Positions 7,662-13,172 of a stretch of DNA of 13,172 nucleotides are shown piece after piece (position 1 is the first letter of the stretch; each line of letters begins with the position of its first letter). The DNA comes from Lentzea aerocolonigenes (GTDB lineage Bacteria; Actinomycetota; Actinomycetes; Mycobacteriales; Pseudonocardiaceae): the NCBI RefSeq assembly GCF_000955955.1, contig NZ_JYJG01000426.1:1-13172 (forward strand), given 5' to 3'. Below the pieces are notes generated by a model. That model was not told the DNA's origin. It did not search any database and saw nothing but the letters and a program-made list of their open reading frames with translations. A program made the translations under genes and the position numbers.

Positions 7662-7997
7662 ATGACGTTCTCCACCGCGGTTGGACGGTTCCGCATCTTC
7701 GCGCTCGCCGAGGCGATCTCGTGGGCGGGCCTGCTGCTCGGGATGTTCTTCAAGTACGTCGTGGTCCAGAACGAGATCGGCGTGAAGATCTTCGGTCCGA
7801 TCCACGGCGTGATCTTCGTCGGCTTCGTGCTCGTCACGCTGATGGCGAAGGAACCGCTGAAGTGGGACGCGCGCACGCTGCTCCTCGGCCTGTTCTCCAG
7901 CATCCCGCCGTTCGGCACGATCGTCTTCGAGCGCTGGGCCAACCGCACGGGCCGTCTCAGTGACGATCTCGGGGAAGCAGCTCCCGAGCAGCTCTGA
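7662..7997 (+). CDS. DUF3817 family small integral membrane protein
   Basis: A 111-aa protein with three predicted membrane helices (about 10-30, 43-62 and 71-91). Hallmarks of DUF3817 are FRIFALAEAISWAGLLLGMFFKY (residues 10-32, here split as the FALAEA and GMFFKY parts), FGPIHG (44-49) and SIPPFGTIVFERW (80-92). The family is widespread in actinobacteria and has no established biochemical role. The ATG is the only start compatible with the conserved N-terminus. A GGGGAG lies only two bases before it, too close for a normal ribosome site, and it forms one arm of an inverted repeat. The last 41 bases run under the end of the opposite-strand kinase gene. Confidence 0.88.
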   Translation: MTFSTAVGRFRIFALAEAISWAGLLLGMFFKYVVVQNEIGVKIFGPIHGVIFVGFVLVTLMAKEPLKWDARTLLLGLFSSIPPFGTIVFERWANRTGRLSDDLGEAAPEQL

Positions 7998-9015
7998 GCT
8001 CGTCCTGCGGATCGCCCTCGTGATAGATCCGCTCCGAGACCTCGATGTTGTCCAGGAACTCCTGGTACTTCACCGCGTTGTGCAGGTGTGACGCGCGGCG
8101 GCCGACGTCGAGCGCTTCGAGCGGCTCGCTGTCCGGGCGGTGGGTCAGCCACGCCTCGCTCCACACCTTCCGGATGTGGTCGTGCAGTTCGGGCGGGCTG
8201 TACTCGAGCACCCGGCACGCGTCGAGCGCCGGGTGCCCCCACACGGCGTCGGACCAGTCGATGATCTCGCCGTTCCGGCGCCAGTTGCCGGGGTGGAAGT
8301 CGCCGTGCGTGAGCGTGTCCGGCAGCCCGAACGACGGCATCGGCACGGCGCTCGGCGGCAGCTGCGGATCGCCTGCCAGCGCGTTCTGCACGGCCACCCA
8401 GCGCGGGACGATCAGCTCGACGTGCTCTGGCGTGATCGGCCAGCACTTGTCGCCGGGTGCGTCGGCGAGCAGCACGCGGTGTGGCGCCGCCGCGATCACC
8501 TCCGGGACCAGCGTCGGGTCGTGCGCCGCGACCATCTTGATCACCGCGCCCTCGTCGGCGAAGAACTCCGGGATGGCCTTCAGCCAGACGGGGCCGCGGG
8601 CGGTGGGCAGCCGGTGCACGGTGGACAGGTTCCAGGTGCGGACCTGCACGGCCGGCCCGGTTCGTTCGATCTCGGTGTCGGCCCACGCGAGCAGCTCGGC
8701 GGGGCCGCCCATGCGTGCGTAGGGCGCGCGGAACGGGGCGTCCGCCTCGGGTTCCTCCGCCGGGTGGAGTTTGGTGCGGTCGGGTTCCCCGTGCGCTTCG
8801 ACGTGGTAGGTGACCAGGCCGCCCTGCATCATGCCGCCGTTCTCGACGGAGATCAGCCGCAGGACGCTCGTGGGAACGCCGAGCAGCTGTTCCAGAGCCT
8901 CGTTGACGGGCTCGACGTGGTTCCAGTCGAGCGTGGGGACCGCGAGGACGTCCGTGCGGCCCGCGAACCCGCTGGGCGTGCTGACCAGCGCGACGATGGT
9001 GCGCTCAAGCGTCAT
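7957..9015 (-). CDS. APH-fold phosphotransferase, paralog A (third in operon)
   Basis: A 352-aa protein of the aminoglycoside phosphotransferase/choline kinase superfamily, which transfers phosphate from ATP to small hydroxylated molecules. Seen: VWLKAIPEFFADEGAVIKMV (143-162) with the likely ATP-binding K146 and its helix-C partner E155; the catalytic loop THGDFHPGNW (236-245) with H237, D239 and N244; the metal-binding IIDWSD (251-256, D253); and GHPALD (260-265). Residues 1-90 form a module that is not part of the kinase fold and is shared with the two paralogs upstream. All catalytic residues are present, so an active enzyme is expected. The start ATG overlaps the stop of paralog B by ATGA, with GGGAG eight bases upstream (9024-9028 on the + strand). 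Longer reading upstream would run through paralog B. Substrate unknown; neither antibiotic resistance nor metabolism is shown by the sequence. Confidence 0.88.
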   Translation of the reverse strand: MTLERTIVALVSTPSGFAGRTDVLAVPTLDWNHVEPVNEALEQLLGVPTSVLRLISVENGGMMQGGLVTYHVEAHGEPDRTKLHPAEEPEADAPFRAPYARMGGPAELLAWADTEIERTGPAVQVRTWNLSTVHRLPTARGPVWLKAIPEFFADEGAVIKMVAAHDPTLVPEVIAAAPHRVLLADAPGDKCWPITPEHVELIVPRWVAVQNALAGDPQLPPSAVPMPSFGLPDTLTHGDFHPGNWRRNGEIIDWSDAVWGHPALDACRVLEYSPPELHDHIRKVWSEAWLTHRPDSEPLEALDVGRRASHLHNAVKYQEFLDNIEVSERIYHEGDPQDELRAARELLPRDRH

Positions 9016-10061
9016 CGGGCCAGCTCCCGTGCGGCCCGCAGCGCGATCTGGACGCCACCGTGGTGGTAGATCCGCTCCGACCACTCGATGTTGTTGATGA
9101 AGTTCTGCAGCTTCACCGCGCTGTGCAGCTGGTACGCGAGCTGGGCGACCTCCAGCGCCTTGAACGGCTCGCTGTCCGGACGGTGCCGCAGCCACGCCTC
9201 GCTCCACACGCGACCGATCAGGTCGTGGTGCTCGGGCTTGGCGACTTCCAGCAGCCGGCACACGTCCAGCGCGGGGTGCCCCCAGCAGGCGTCGGACCAG
9301 TCGATGATCTTGCCGGTCGCCCGCCAGTTGCCGGGGTGGAAGTCGCCGTGCACCAACGTGTCCGGCAGCCCGAAGTCCGGCATCGGCACCGGAGTCGGCC
9401 TGATCCGCGGCTCACCGGCCAGCGCGTGCTGCACCGCGACCCAGCGCGGCACGATCGACTCGACGTGCTCCGGCGTGAGCGGCCAGCACGAGCCACCTGG
9501 TTCGTCGCGCAGCAGCACGCGGTGCGGGGCCGCGGCGACGAGATCGGGGACCAGCGTCGGGTCGTGGGCGCCGACCATCTCGATCAGCGTGCCCTCGTCG
9601 CTGCAGAACGGCGGCACCGCCTTGAGCCACATCGTGCCGTCGGTGGTCTGGAGCCGGTGCACGCTCGACAGGTTCCAGGTGCGGATCTGGCTCGCGGCCC
9701 CGGTCCTGGTGATCTCCGCGTCGGCCCAGGCGACCAGTTCGGCCGGGCCGCCCGGCTGTGCCCACGACTGCCGGTACATGGCGTTGGGTTTGGCTTTGGG
9801 CTCCTCGGCGGGACGCAGGTGCGTGCGGTCGGGTTCGCCGTGGGCCTCGACGTGATAGGTGACCAGGCCGCCCGCGGGGGTCTTGCCGTTCTCGACCCAG
9901 ACCAGTCGCAGCACGCTAGTCGGCACCCCGAGCAGCTTCTCCAGTGCCGCGTTGACCCCGTGGACCTGGTTCCAGAACGGCGACTTGACCGGGATCGGGT
10001 CGGTCCGGCCCGCGAACCCGCTGGGTGTGCTCACCAGGGCGATGATCGATCGTTGTGTCAT
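9012..10061 (-). CDS. APH-fold phosphotransferase, paralog B (second in operon)
   Basis: A 349-aa protein aligned end to end with paralog A. It starts MTQRSIIALVSTPSGFAGRT. The kinase elements are MWLKAVPPFCSDEGTLIEMV (144-163; K147, E156), the catalytic loop VHGDFHPGNW (237-246; H238, D240, N245) and IIDWSD (252-257; D254). All key residues are kept, so it is predicted to be active. The N-terminal 90 residues contain the same SVLRL and GGLVTYHVEAHGEPDR blocks found in the other two. The start ATG 10061 overlaps the stop of paralog C by ATGA, and its own stop overlaps paralog A by ATGA, so the three are probably translated as one coupled unit. The variable stretch around residues 90-105 and the region after 270 differ most from A, which is where substrate choice might change. 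Confidence 0.88.
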   Translation of the reverse strand: MTQRSIIALVSTPSGFAGRTDPIPVKSPFWNQVHGVNAALEKLLGVPTSVLRLVWVENGKTPAGGLVTYHVEAHGEPDRTHLRPAEEPKAKPNAMYRQSWAQPGGPAELVAWADAEITRTGAASQIRTWNLSSVHRLQTTDGTMWLKAVPPFCSDEGTLIEMVGAHDPTLVPDLVAAAPHRVLLRDEPGGSCWPLTPEHVESIVPRWVAVQHALAGEPRIRPTPVPMPDFGLPDTLVHGDFHPGNWRATGKIIDWSDACWGHPALDVCRLLEVAKPEHHDLIGRVWSEAWLRHRPDSEPFKALEVAQLAYQLHSAVKLQNFINNIEWSERIYHHGGVQIALRAARELAR

Positions 10062-11119
10062 GGGGTGTTCACCAGCCGCATGATGGAAGTGAGCGAGCTC
10101 GTCGGGTAGTCGCGGTGGTAGATCCGTTGGGAGTCCTCGGCCTCGTCCACCACCTCCTGGTACTTGACCGCGAACTGCAGACGCCCGGCGTGGCGTCCGG
10201 CGTCGAGGGCCTCGAGCGGGCGGCTGTCCGGCCGGTGCCGCAGCCACGCGTCGCTCCACACCTTCGCGACGTGGTCGTACAAGGGGGTGTACGAGCAGTA
10301 GTCCAGCAAGCGGCCCACGTCGAGCGCGGGATGCCCCCACACGACCTCGGACCAGTTCATGATCACGCCGCTCGTCATCCAGTTGTCGGGCGCGAAGTCG
10401 CCCTGCACCAACGTTTCCGGCAGTCCGAACGACGGCATCGGCACCGCCGAGGGCCGTATCGAGGGCGGGCGCTCACCGGCCAGCGCGTGTTGCACCGCGA
10501 CCCAGCGCGGCACGATCAGGTCGATGTGCTCGCGCTTGACCGTCCAGCAGTCGTCACCGGGAACGTTGCCGAGCAGCACCCGATGAGGCGCGGAGGCGAT
10601 CACCTCGGGCACCAGGGAGGGGTCGTGCGCGGCGACCATCTCGATCACCGTTGCTTCGTCGGCCAAGAACGGCGGGACGGCCTTGAGCCACGCGGTCCCG
10701 CCGGCGACGGGAAGCTGGTGAAACGAGGACAGGTTCCAGGTCTTCTTCTGGACAGCGGGTCCGGTGCGTCCGACGTGCTCGTCGGCCCACGCGATCAGCT
10801 CCGCCGGACCGCCCGGCTTGGCCCACGGCAACCTGCGCGGGGCGTCGGCCTCCGGCTCCTCGGCCGGGTGCAGGCGGTGCCGGTTCGGCTCGCCGTGCGC
10901 CTCGACGTGGTAGGTGACCACGCCTCCCCAGGACCCGTCGCCACCACCCTCGGCGGAGATCAGCCTGAGCACGCTTGTCGGCACTCCCAGCCGCTCTTCC
11001 AGTGCCCGGTTGACCGATTCGGCCTCGCTCCACCACGAACTCGTCACCGGGATGGGGTCGGTGCGACCCGCGAACCCGTTCGGGCCGCTGACCAGGGCGA
11101 TGATCGACCGTTGCATCAC
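10058..11119 (-). CDS. APH-fold kinase homolog, paralog C (first in operon), likely pseudokinase
   Basis: A 353-aa paralog counted from GTG 11119; ATG 11116, the next codon, matches the MTQRS-type starts of its relatives equally well. It keeps AWLKAVPPFLADEATVIEMV (143-162; K146, E155). In the catalytic loop, VQGDFAPDNW (238-247) replaces the paralogs' HGDFHPGNW: His became Gln and the second His became Ala, while D241 and N246 remain. The metal-binding Asp is replaced: IMNWSE (253-258) has N255, and the codon at this place reads AAC where the paralogs have GAC. Loss of this Asp usually abolishes or strongly lowers phosphotransfer in kinase-fold enzymes. The frame is intact, so this looks like selection for a non-catalytic or altered role rather than decay. 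The C-terminus (about 325-353) also diverges. It starts 32 bases after the MarR stop and overlaps paralog B by ATGA. Confidence 0.85.
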   Translation of the reverse strand: MMQRSIIALVSGPNGFAGRTDPIPVTSSWWSEAESVNRALEERLGVPTSVLRLISAEGGGDGSWGGVVTYHVEAHGEPNRHRLHPAEEPEADAPRRLPWAKPGGPAELIAWADEHVGRTGPAVQKKTWNLSSFHQLPVAGGTAWLKAVPPFLADEATVIEMVAAHDPSLVPEVIASAPHRVLLGNVPGDDCWTVKREHIDLIVPRWVAVQHALAGERPPSIRPSAVPMPSFGLPETLVQGDFAPDNWMTSGVIMNWSEVVWGHPALDVGRLLDYCSYTPLYDHVAKVWSDAWLRHRPDSRPLEALDAGRHAGRLQFAVKYQEVVDEAEDSQRIYHRDYPTSSLTSIMRLVNTP

Positions 11120-11151
11120 CCGATCATCATCGCGCCGGGCTCAACCGGATT

Positions 11152-11649
11152 TCAGTCCTCGAAGTCGCCGCTCGCCCGGCGGACCTTGGCCAGCAGATCG
11201 GTGAGCTGCTCGGTCTGCCGGTCGGTCAGGCCCTTGAGGCCGAGGTTGACGTCGACGACCGCGGCGGTGGCGTTCTCGCGCCGCTGCAGGCCCGCGTCGG
11301 TGATCTCCACCAGCGTGGTGCGGCGGTCGGTCGGGTGCGGGGTGCGGCGGACCAGGCCGTCGCTCTCCAGCCTGTCCACGATGTTCGTGACGCTCGTGGG
11401 GTGCAGCTGCAGGCGCTCGCCCATGACCCGCATCGGCAGCGCGCCCTTGCGCGAGAAGTAGAGCAGCACCAACGCCTCGTAGCGCGCGAACGTGAGTCCG
11501 TGCGGCTTGAGGGCTGCGTCCACGGCGGACTGGATGATTTGCTGGACACGCATGACGCTCGTGACGGCCGCCATCGAGGTGGCCGAACCAACGCGCTCGT
11601 CCCACAGTTCGGCCGCGCGGGCGATCGGATCGAACGGCAGCGGTGTCAT
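11152..11649 (-). CDS. MarR family transcriptional regulator
   Basis: A 165-aa winged-helix regulator. After an N-terminal helical dimerisation part (about 1-50) come [15 protein letters not shown] (52-66), the recognition region [20 protein letters not shown] (71-90), [12 protein letters not shown] (91-102) and the wing [14 protein letters not shown] (107-120), all classic MarR features. Family knowledge: MarR dimers usually repress their own and neighbouring promoters, and release DNA on binding a small, often aromatic or antibiotic, ligand. It is the first gene of a minus-strand unit followed after 32 bases by the three kinase paralogs. It is divergent from the thiamine-binding family gene across 50 bases, so autoregulation plus control of one or both sides is likely. 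No clear ribosome site precedes its ATG. Confidence 0.93.
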   Translation of the reverse strand: MTPLPFDPIARAAELWDERVGSATSMAAVTSVMRVQQIIQSAVDAALKPHGLTFARYEALVLLYFSRKGALPMRVMGERLQLHPTSVTNIVDRLESDGLVRRTPHPTDRRTTLVEITDAGLQRRENATAAVVDVNLGLKGLTDRQTEQLTDLLAKVRRASGDFED

Positions 11650-11657
11650 GGGGACCG

Positions 11658-11663
11658 AAGCTA
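11658..11663 (-). promoter_or_regulatory. Possible -10 element of the MarR-kinase operon
   Basis: On the minus strand TAGCTT fits TAnnnT and ends eight bases before the MarR ATG, so the mRNA would be leaderless or nearly so. This agrees with the missing ribosome site. No convincing -35 element is seen. Confidence 0.3.
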
Positions 11664-11689
11664 CCAGTCAGTACGCCCGAGGATCATCA

Positions 11690-11694
11690 GGAGG
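11690..11694 (+). promoter_or_regulatory. Shine-Dalgarno site that fixes the start at GTG 11700
   Basis: GGAGG with a five-base spacer to GTG 11700. An in-frame ATG at 11643 exists, but it would add 19 residues that family members lack and would overlap the divergent MarR start. Confidence 0.85.
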
Positions 11695-11699
11695 CTCGT

Positions 11700-12005
11700 G
11701 TGCTTGTCGCGTTCAGCGTTGCTCCGTCCGGTTCGGACTCGTCCGGAGGCGTCGCCAAGGCCGTCGCGGAGGCCGTGCGGATCGTGCGGGAGTCCGGCCT
11801 GCCCAATGAGACGAACGCGATGTTCACCTTGATCGAGGGCGAGTGGGACGAGGTGATGGACGTGGTGAAGCGCGCGACGGAAGCCGTGCAGGCCAGCGCC
11901 CCGCGGGTGTCCCTCGTGCTCAAGGCGGACATCCGGCCCGGCTACACCGGTCAGTTGCGCGCGAAGGTGGAACGGGTTGAGGAGCACCTCGCCGACACGC
12001 CATGA
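11700..12005 (+). CDS. Thiamine-binding/MTH1187 (DUF77) family protein
   Basis: A 101-aa protein with the short ferredoxin-like fold of the Thiamine_BP/MTH1187/YkoF family. Seen: strand [10 protein letters not shown] (2-11), helix [18 protein letters not shown] (17-34), [20 protein letters not shown] (39-58) and [20 protein letters not shown] (70-89), followed by a C-terminal helix. Family members are small cytoplasmic proteins; some bind thiamine or related pyrimidines, others have no known ligand. No thiamine biosynthesis or transport gene and no thiamine riboswitch is present nearby, so the ligand is uncertain. It is divergent from the MarR gene and lies 47 bases before a secreted propeller gene on the same strand. 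Confidence 0.85.
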   Translation: MLVAFSVAPSGSDSSGGVAKAVAEAVRIVRESGLPNETNAMFTLIEGEWDEVMDVVKRATEAVQASAPRVSLVLKADIRPGYTGQLRAKVERVEEHLADTP

Positions 12006-12010
12006 TCGAG

Positions 12011-12043
12011 CTCCGCCGCTGACCTTCTGGTCGTTGAGCGGAG
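12011..12043 (+). promoter_or_regulatory. Stem-loop overlapping the ribosome site of the propeller gene
   Basis: CTCCGC (12011-12016) pairs with GCGGAG (12038-12043), and inside it GACC (12021-12024) pairs with GGTC (12029-12032) around TTCT. The outer arm covers four bases of the GGAGG at 12040-12044 that serves GTG 12053. It could end the upstream transcript or reduce translation of the next gene. The internal loop makes it only moderately stable. Confidence 0.3.
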
Positions 12044-12052
12044 GCGCACCTC

Positions 12053-13172
12053 GTGAGATTCGTGATCACCCTGCTGGCCGCGCTGCTGGCGGTTCTGCCC
12101 GGAGTTGCCCATGCCGGGCCGTCCACCAGGTGGGACAACATCGGTCCGAACGGCGCGGGCGGGTACCTGGCGTTCGCCCGCGACATCGCCTACGTGCTGC
12201 CAGGGGCGGGCCAGCAGGTGTTCCGGTCCGGGGATCGGGGACGCAGCTGGCGGCAGGGGCGGTTGTTCCCGGAGATGCGCGGGAACGGGCTCGCCGCTGA
12301 TCCGTCGCGGCCGGACACCGTTCTAGTGGCCGGGTACGAGGGCGGGGGCGGTGCCGGCACCGTGCTGCGGTCGGTGGACGGTGGCTTGTCCTTCGGCGTG
12401 GCGTTGCGGACGCCTTCCGAGGTGCAGGACGTCGCCTTTGGCGGTGGCTTCTCGTACGCGGCTTCGGCTGAGGGGGTCTATCGCGGGGTTGGCGGGCGCG
12501 GGTGGTCGTTGCTGCCCGGATCGCCTCGTGACGCCGAGGACGTGCAGGTCGTGGGATCGAGCATCGTGGTGGCCGCTGGTGGGGTCGTGCACGTGCTGCG
12601 GTCCGGGAAGTGGTCCGCGTCCGACGTTCCTGCGGACAAGATCACGTCGCGTGGCGCTGTCGTGGTGGCGCGGAAGTTCAGCGGCGGGGTGCATCTTTCT
12701 TCGGACGGTGGCGCGTCCTGGCGCGAGGTTTCCGGGCCGTGGACGTCGTCATGGATCTTGTACGGCGGCATCACGGCCAACGGGTGGATTCAGGTGCAGA
12801 CGTTGGACGGGCACTTCATCAGCACCGACCTGGGCGGCTCCTGGAAGCGGACGGACGCGCTGTCGACGATCGACGTCTACACCGAGATCGGCAGCTTCCC
12901 GGACATGCCCGAGTGGCAGTGGGTGTACGGGTCCGGCGGGGTCTACGCGACCTCGGACCACGAGCACTTCAAGCGGGTCGGGGTGCCTGGGGCGCACGTG
13001 CTGTCGTTGGCGATTTCGGGGCGGTCCCTGGTGGCCGGGACGATGCAGGGGTCGTACCGGACCGATCTGCCCGCGGTGTCGCAGGAGTGGGACTTCGACG
13101 GGTCCGCTCCGCCTGCCATCGGGAACCGGATCGGGGCGCTGGCGGCTCGGGACGGGGTGTGTATAAGAGACA
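12053..13172 (+). CDS. Secreted Asp-box (BNR-type) beta-propeller protein, 3' end missing
   Basis: An open frame without stop to the window end, 368 codons up to the adapter-like bases. GTG 12053 has GGAGG eight bases upstream. The N-terminus is a Sec signal peptide: MRF, a hydrophobic core to about residue 17, and likely cleavage after AHA (21). The mature part carries repeated Asp boxes of the S/T-x-D-x-G-x-S-W type: SGDRGRSW (59-66), SVDGGLSF (107-114), SSDGGASW (216-223) and STDLGGSW (257-264), plus a degenerate one at 301-306. Such boxes form turns in sialidase-like and sortilin-like beta-propellers. A full propeller needs more blades than are seen, so the protein continues beyond the contig. 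No sialidase RIP motif or catalytic set is recognisable, so binding, cell-wall or exo-glycosidase roles all remain open. Confidence 0.82.
   Translation, partial: MRFVITLLAALLAVLPGVAHAGPSTRWDNIGPNGAGGYLAFARDIAYVLPGAGQQVFRSGDRGRSWRQGRLFPEMRGNGLAADPSRPDTVLVAGYEGGGGAGTVLRSVDGGLSFGVALRTPSEVQDVAFGGGFSYAASAEGVYRGVGGRGWSLLPGSPRDAEDVQVVGSSIVVAAGGVVHVLRSGKWSASDVPADKITSRGAVVVARKFSGGVHLSSDGGASWREVSGPWTSSWILYGGITANGWIQVQTLDGHFISTDLGGSWKRTDALSTIDVYTEIGSFPDMPEWQWVYGSGGVYATSDHEHFKRVGVPGAHVLSLAISGRSLVAGTMQGSYRTDLPAVSQEWDFDGSAPPAIGNRIGALAARDGVCIRD
13158..13172 (+). other. Tn5/Nextera mosaic-end adapter remnant
   Basis: The last 15 bases, TGTGTATAAGAGACA, match bases 4-18 of the 19-base Tn5 mosaic end used in Nextera libraries (AGATGTGTATAAGAGACAG). 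They are AT-rich in a very GC-rich gene and lie exactly at the contig end. They should be trimmed; the last residues read from them are not real. Confidence 0.9.

Larger units (their letters stand above)
11650..11699. promoter_or_regulatory. Shared divergent promoter region
   Basis: These 50 bases separate the MarR start from the thiamine-binding family start. Both promoters and any MarR operator must fit in or next to them. I see only a loose dyad, TAC...GTA at 11662-11673 (TACCAGTCAGTA), and no strong palindrome. Confidence 0.5.

Noticed and set aside
7640..8686. Alternative minus-strand frame extending under the DUF3817 gene
   Set aside because: It is the out-of-phase reading of kinase paralog A. 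The catalytic-loop and IIDWSD motifs are only in the other frame, which ends at 7957.
8140..9069. Plus-strand open frame of about 300 codons that resembles other frames nearby
   Set aside because: The resemblance to frames at 9060-10109 and 10055-11461 comes from the three kinase genes on the other strand, not from a protein repeat family.
10055..11461. Long open frame (468 codons) on the plus strand
   Set aside because: It is the complement of kinase paralog C and most of the MarR gene. The translation is repetitive Arg/Val/Gly/Asp-rich sequence; similar frames over paralogs A and B merely mirror their paralogy.
13158..13172. AT-rich tail as a possible promoter or transposon end
   Set aside because: It matches the library mosaic-end adapter exactly and sits at the contig terminus, so an artifact is the far better explanation than a natural Tn5-like element.
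1..13172. CRISPR array, tRNA, rRNA, insertion sequence or prophage gene
   Set aside because: No regularly spaced repeats, cloverleaf sequence, rRNA stretch, transposase or phage structural motif was found. The window is almost fully occupied by the listed genes.

Overview
The window is very GC-rich, with GTG starts, four-base start/stop overlaps and families typical of filamentous Actinobacteria. A member of the Pseudonocardiales (for example the Lentzea/Saccharothrix group) is a reasonable guess, but no marker gene is present to prove it. The right edge is a contig end: its last 15 bases match the Tn5/Nextera mosaic-end adapter, so they are probably not genomic.

Left part (1-5534, + strand): a GH92 family alpha-mannosidase-like enzyme without a signal peptide; a large STAND/NB-ARC ATPase with an N-terminal cysteine-rich zinc-finger-like motif and a C-terminal LuxR helix-turn-helix; and a 264-residue protein I cannot assign. 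A 20-bp stem-loop follows the last of these.

Middle (5660-7997, + strand): a two-gene ABC exporter (ATPase plus ABC-2 type permease, joined by an ATGA overlap), then a small DUF3817 membrane protein whose start codon sits directly after an 11-bp inverted repeat.

Right-centre (7957-11649, - strand): the most interesting block. A MarR regulator is followed after 32 bases by three tandem paralogous genes for aminoglycoside-phosphotransferase-fold kinases, each joined to the next by an ATGA overlap. All three share an N-terminal module of about 90 residues that I do not recognise. The first-translated paralog has lost the DFG-equivalent metal-binding Asp (IIDWSD became IMNWSE) and the His of the catalytic loop, so it looks like a pseudokinase made together with two intact kinases. 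I know of no described system with this layout.

Right edge (11700-13172, + strand): a thiamine-binding/MTH1187 family protein, divergent from the MarR gene across a 50-base shared promoter region, then a secreted Asp-box (BNR-type) beta-propeller protein cut off by the contig end. No tRNA, rRNA, CRISPR array or insertion sequence was seen, and no gene-free stretch exceeds 300 bases.
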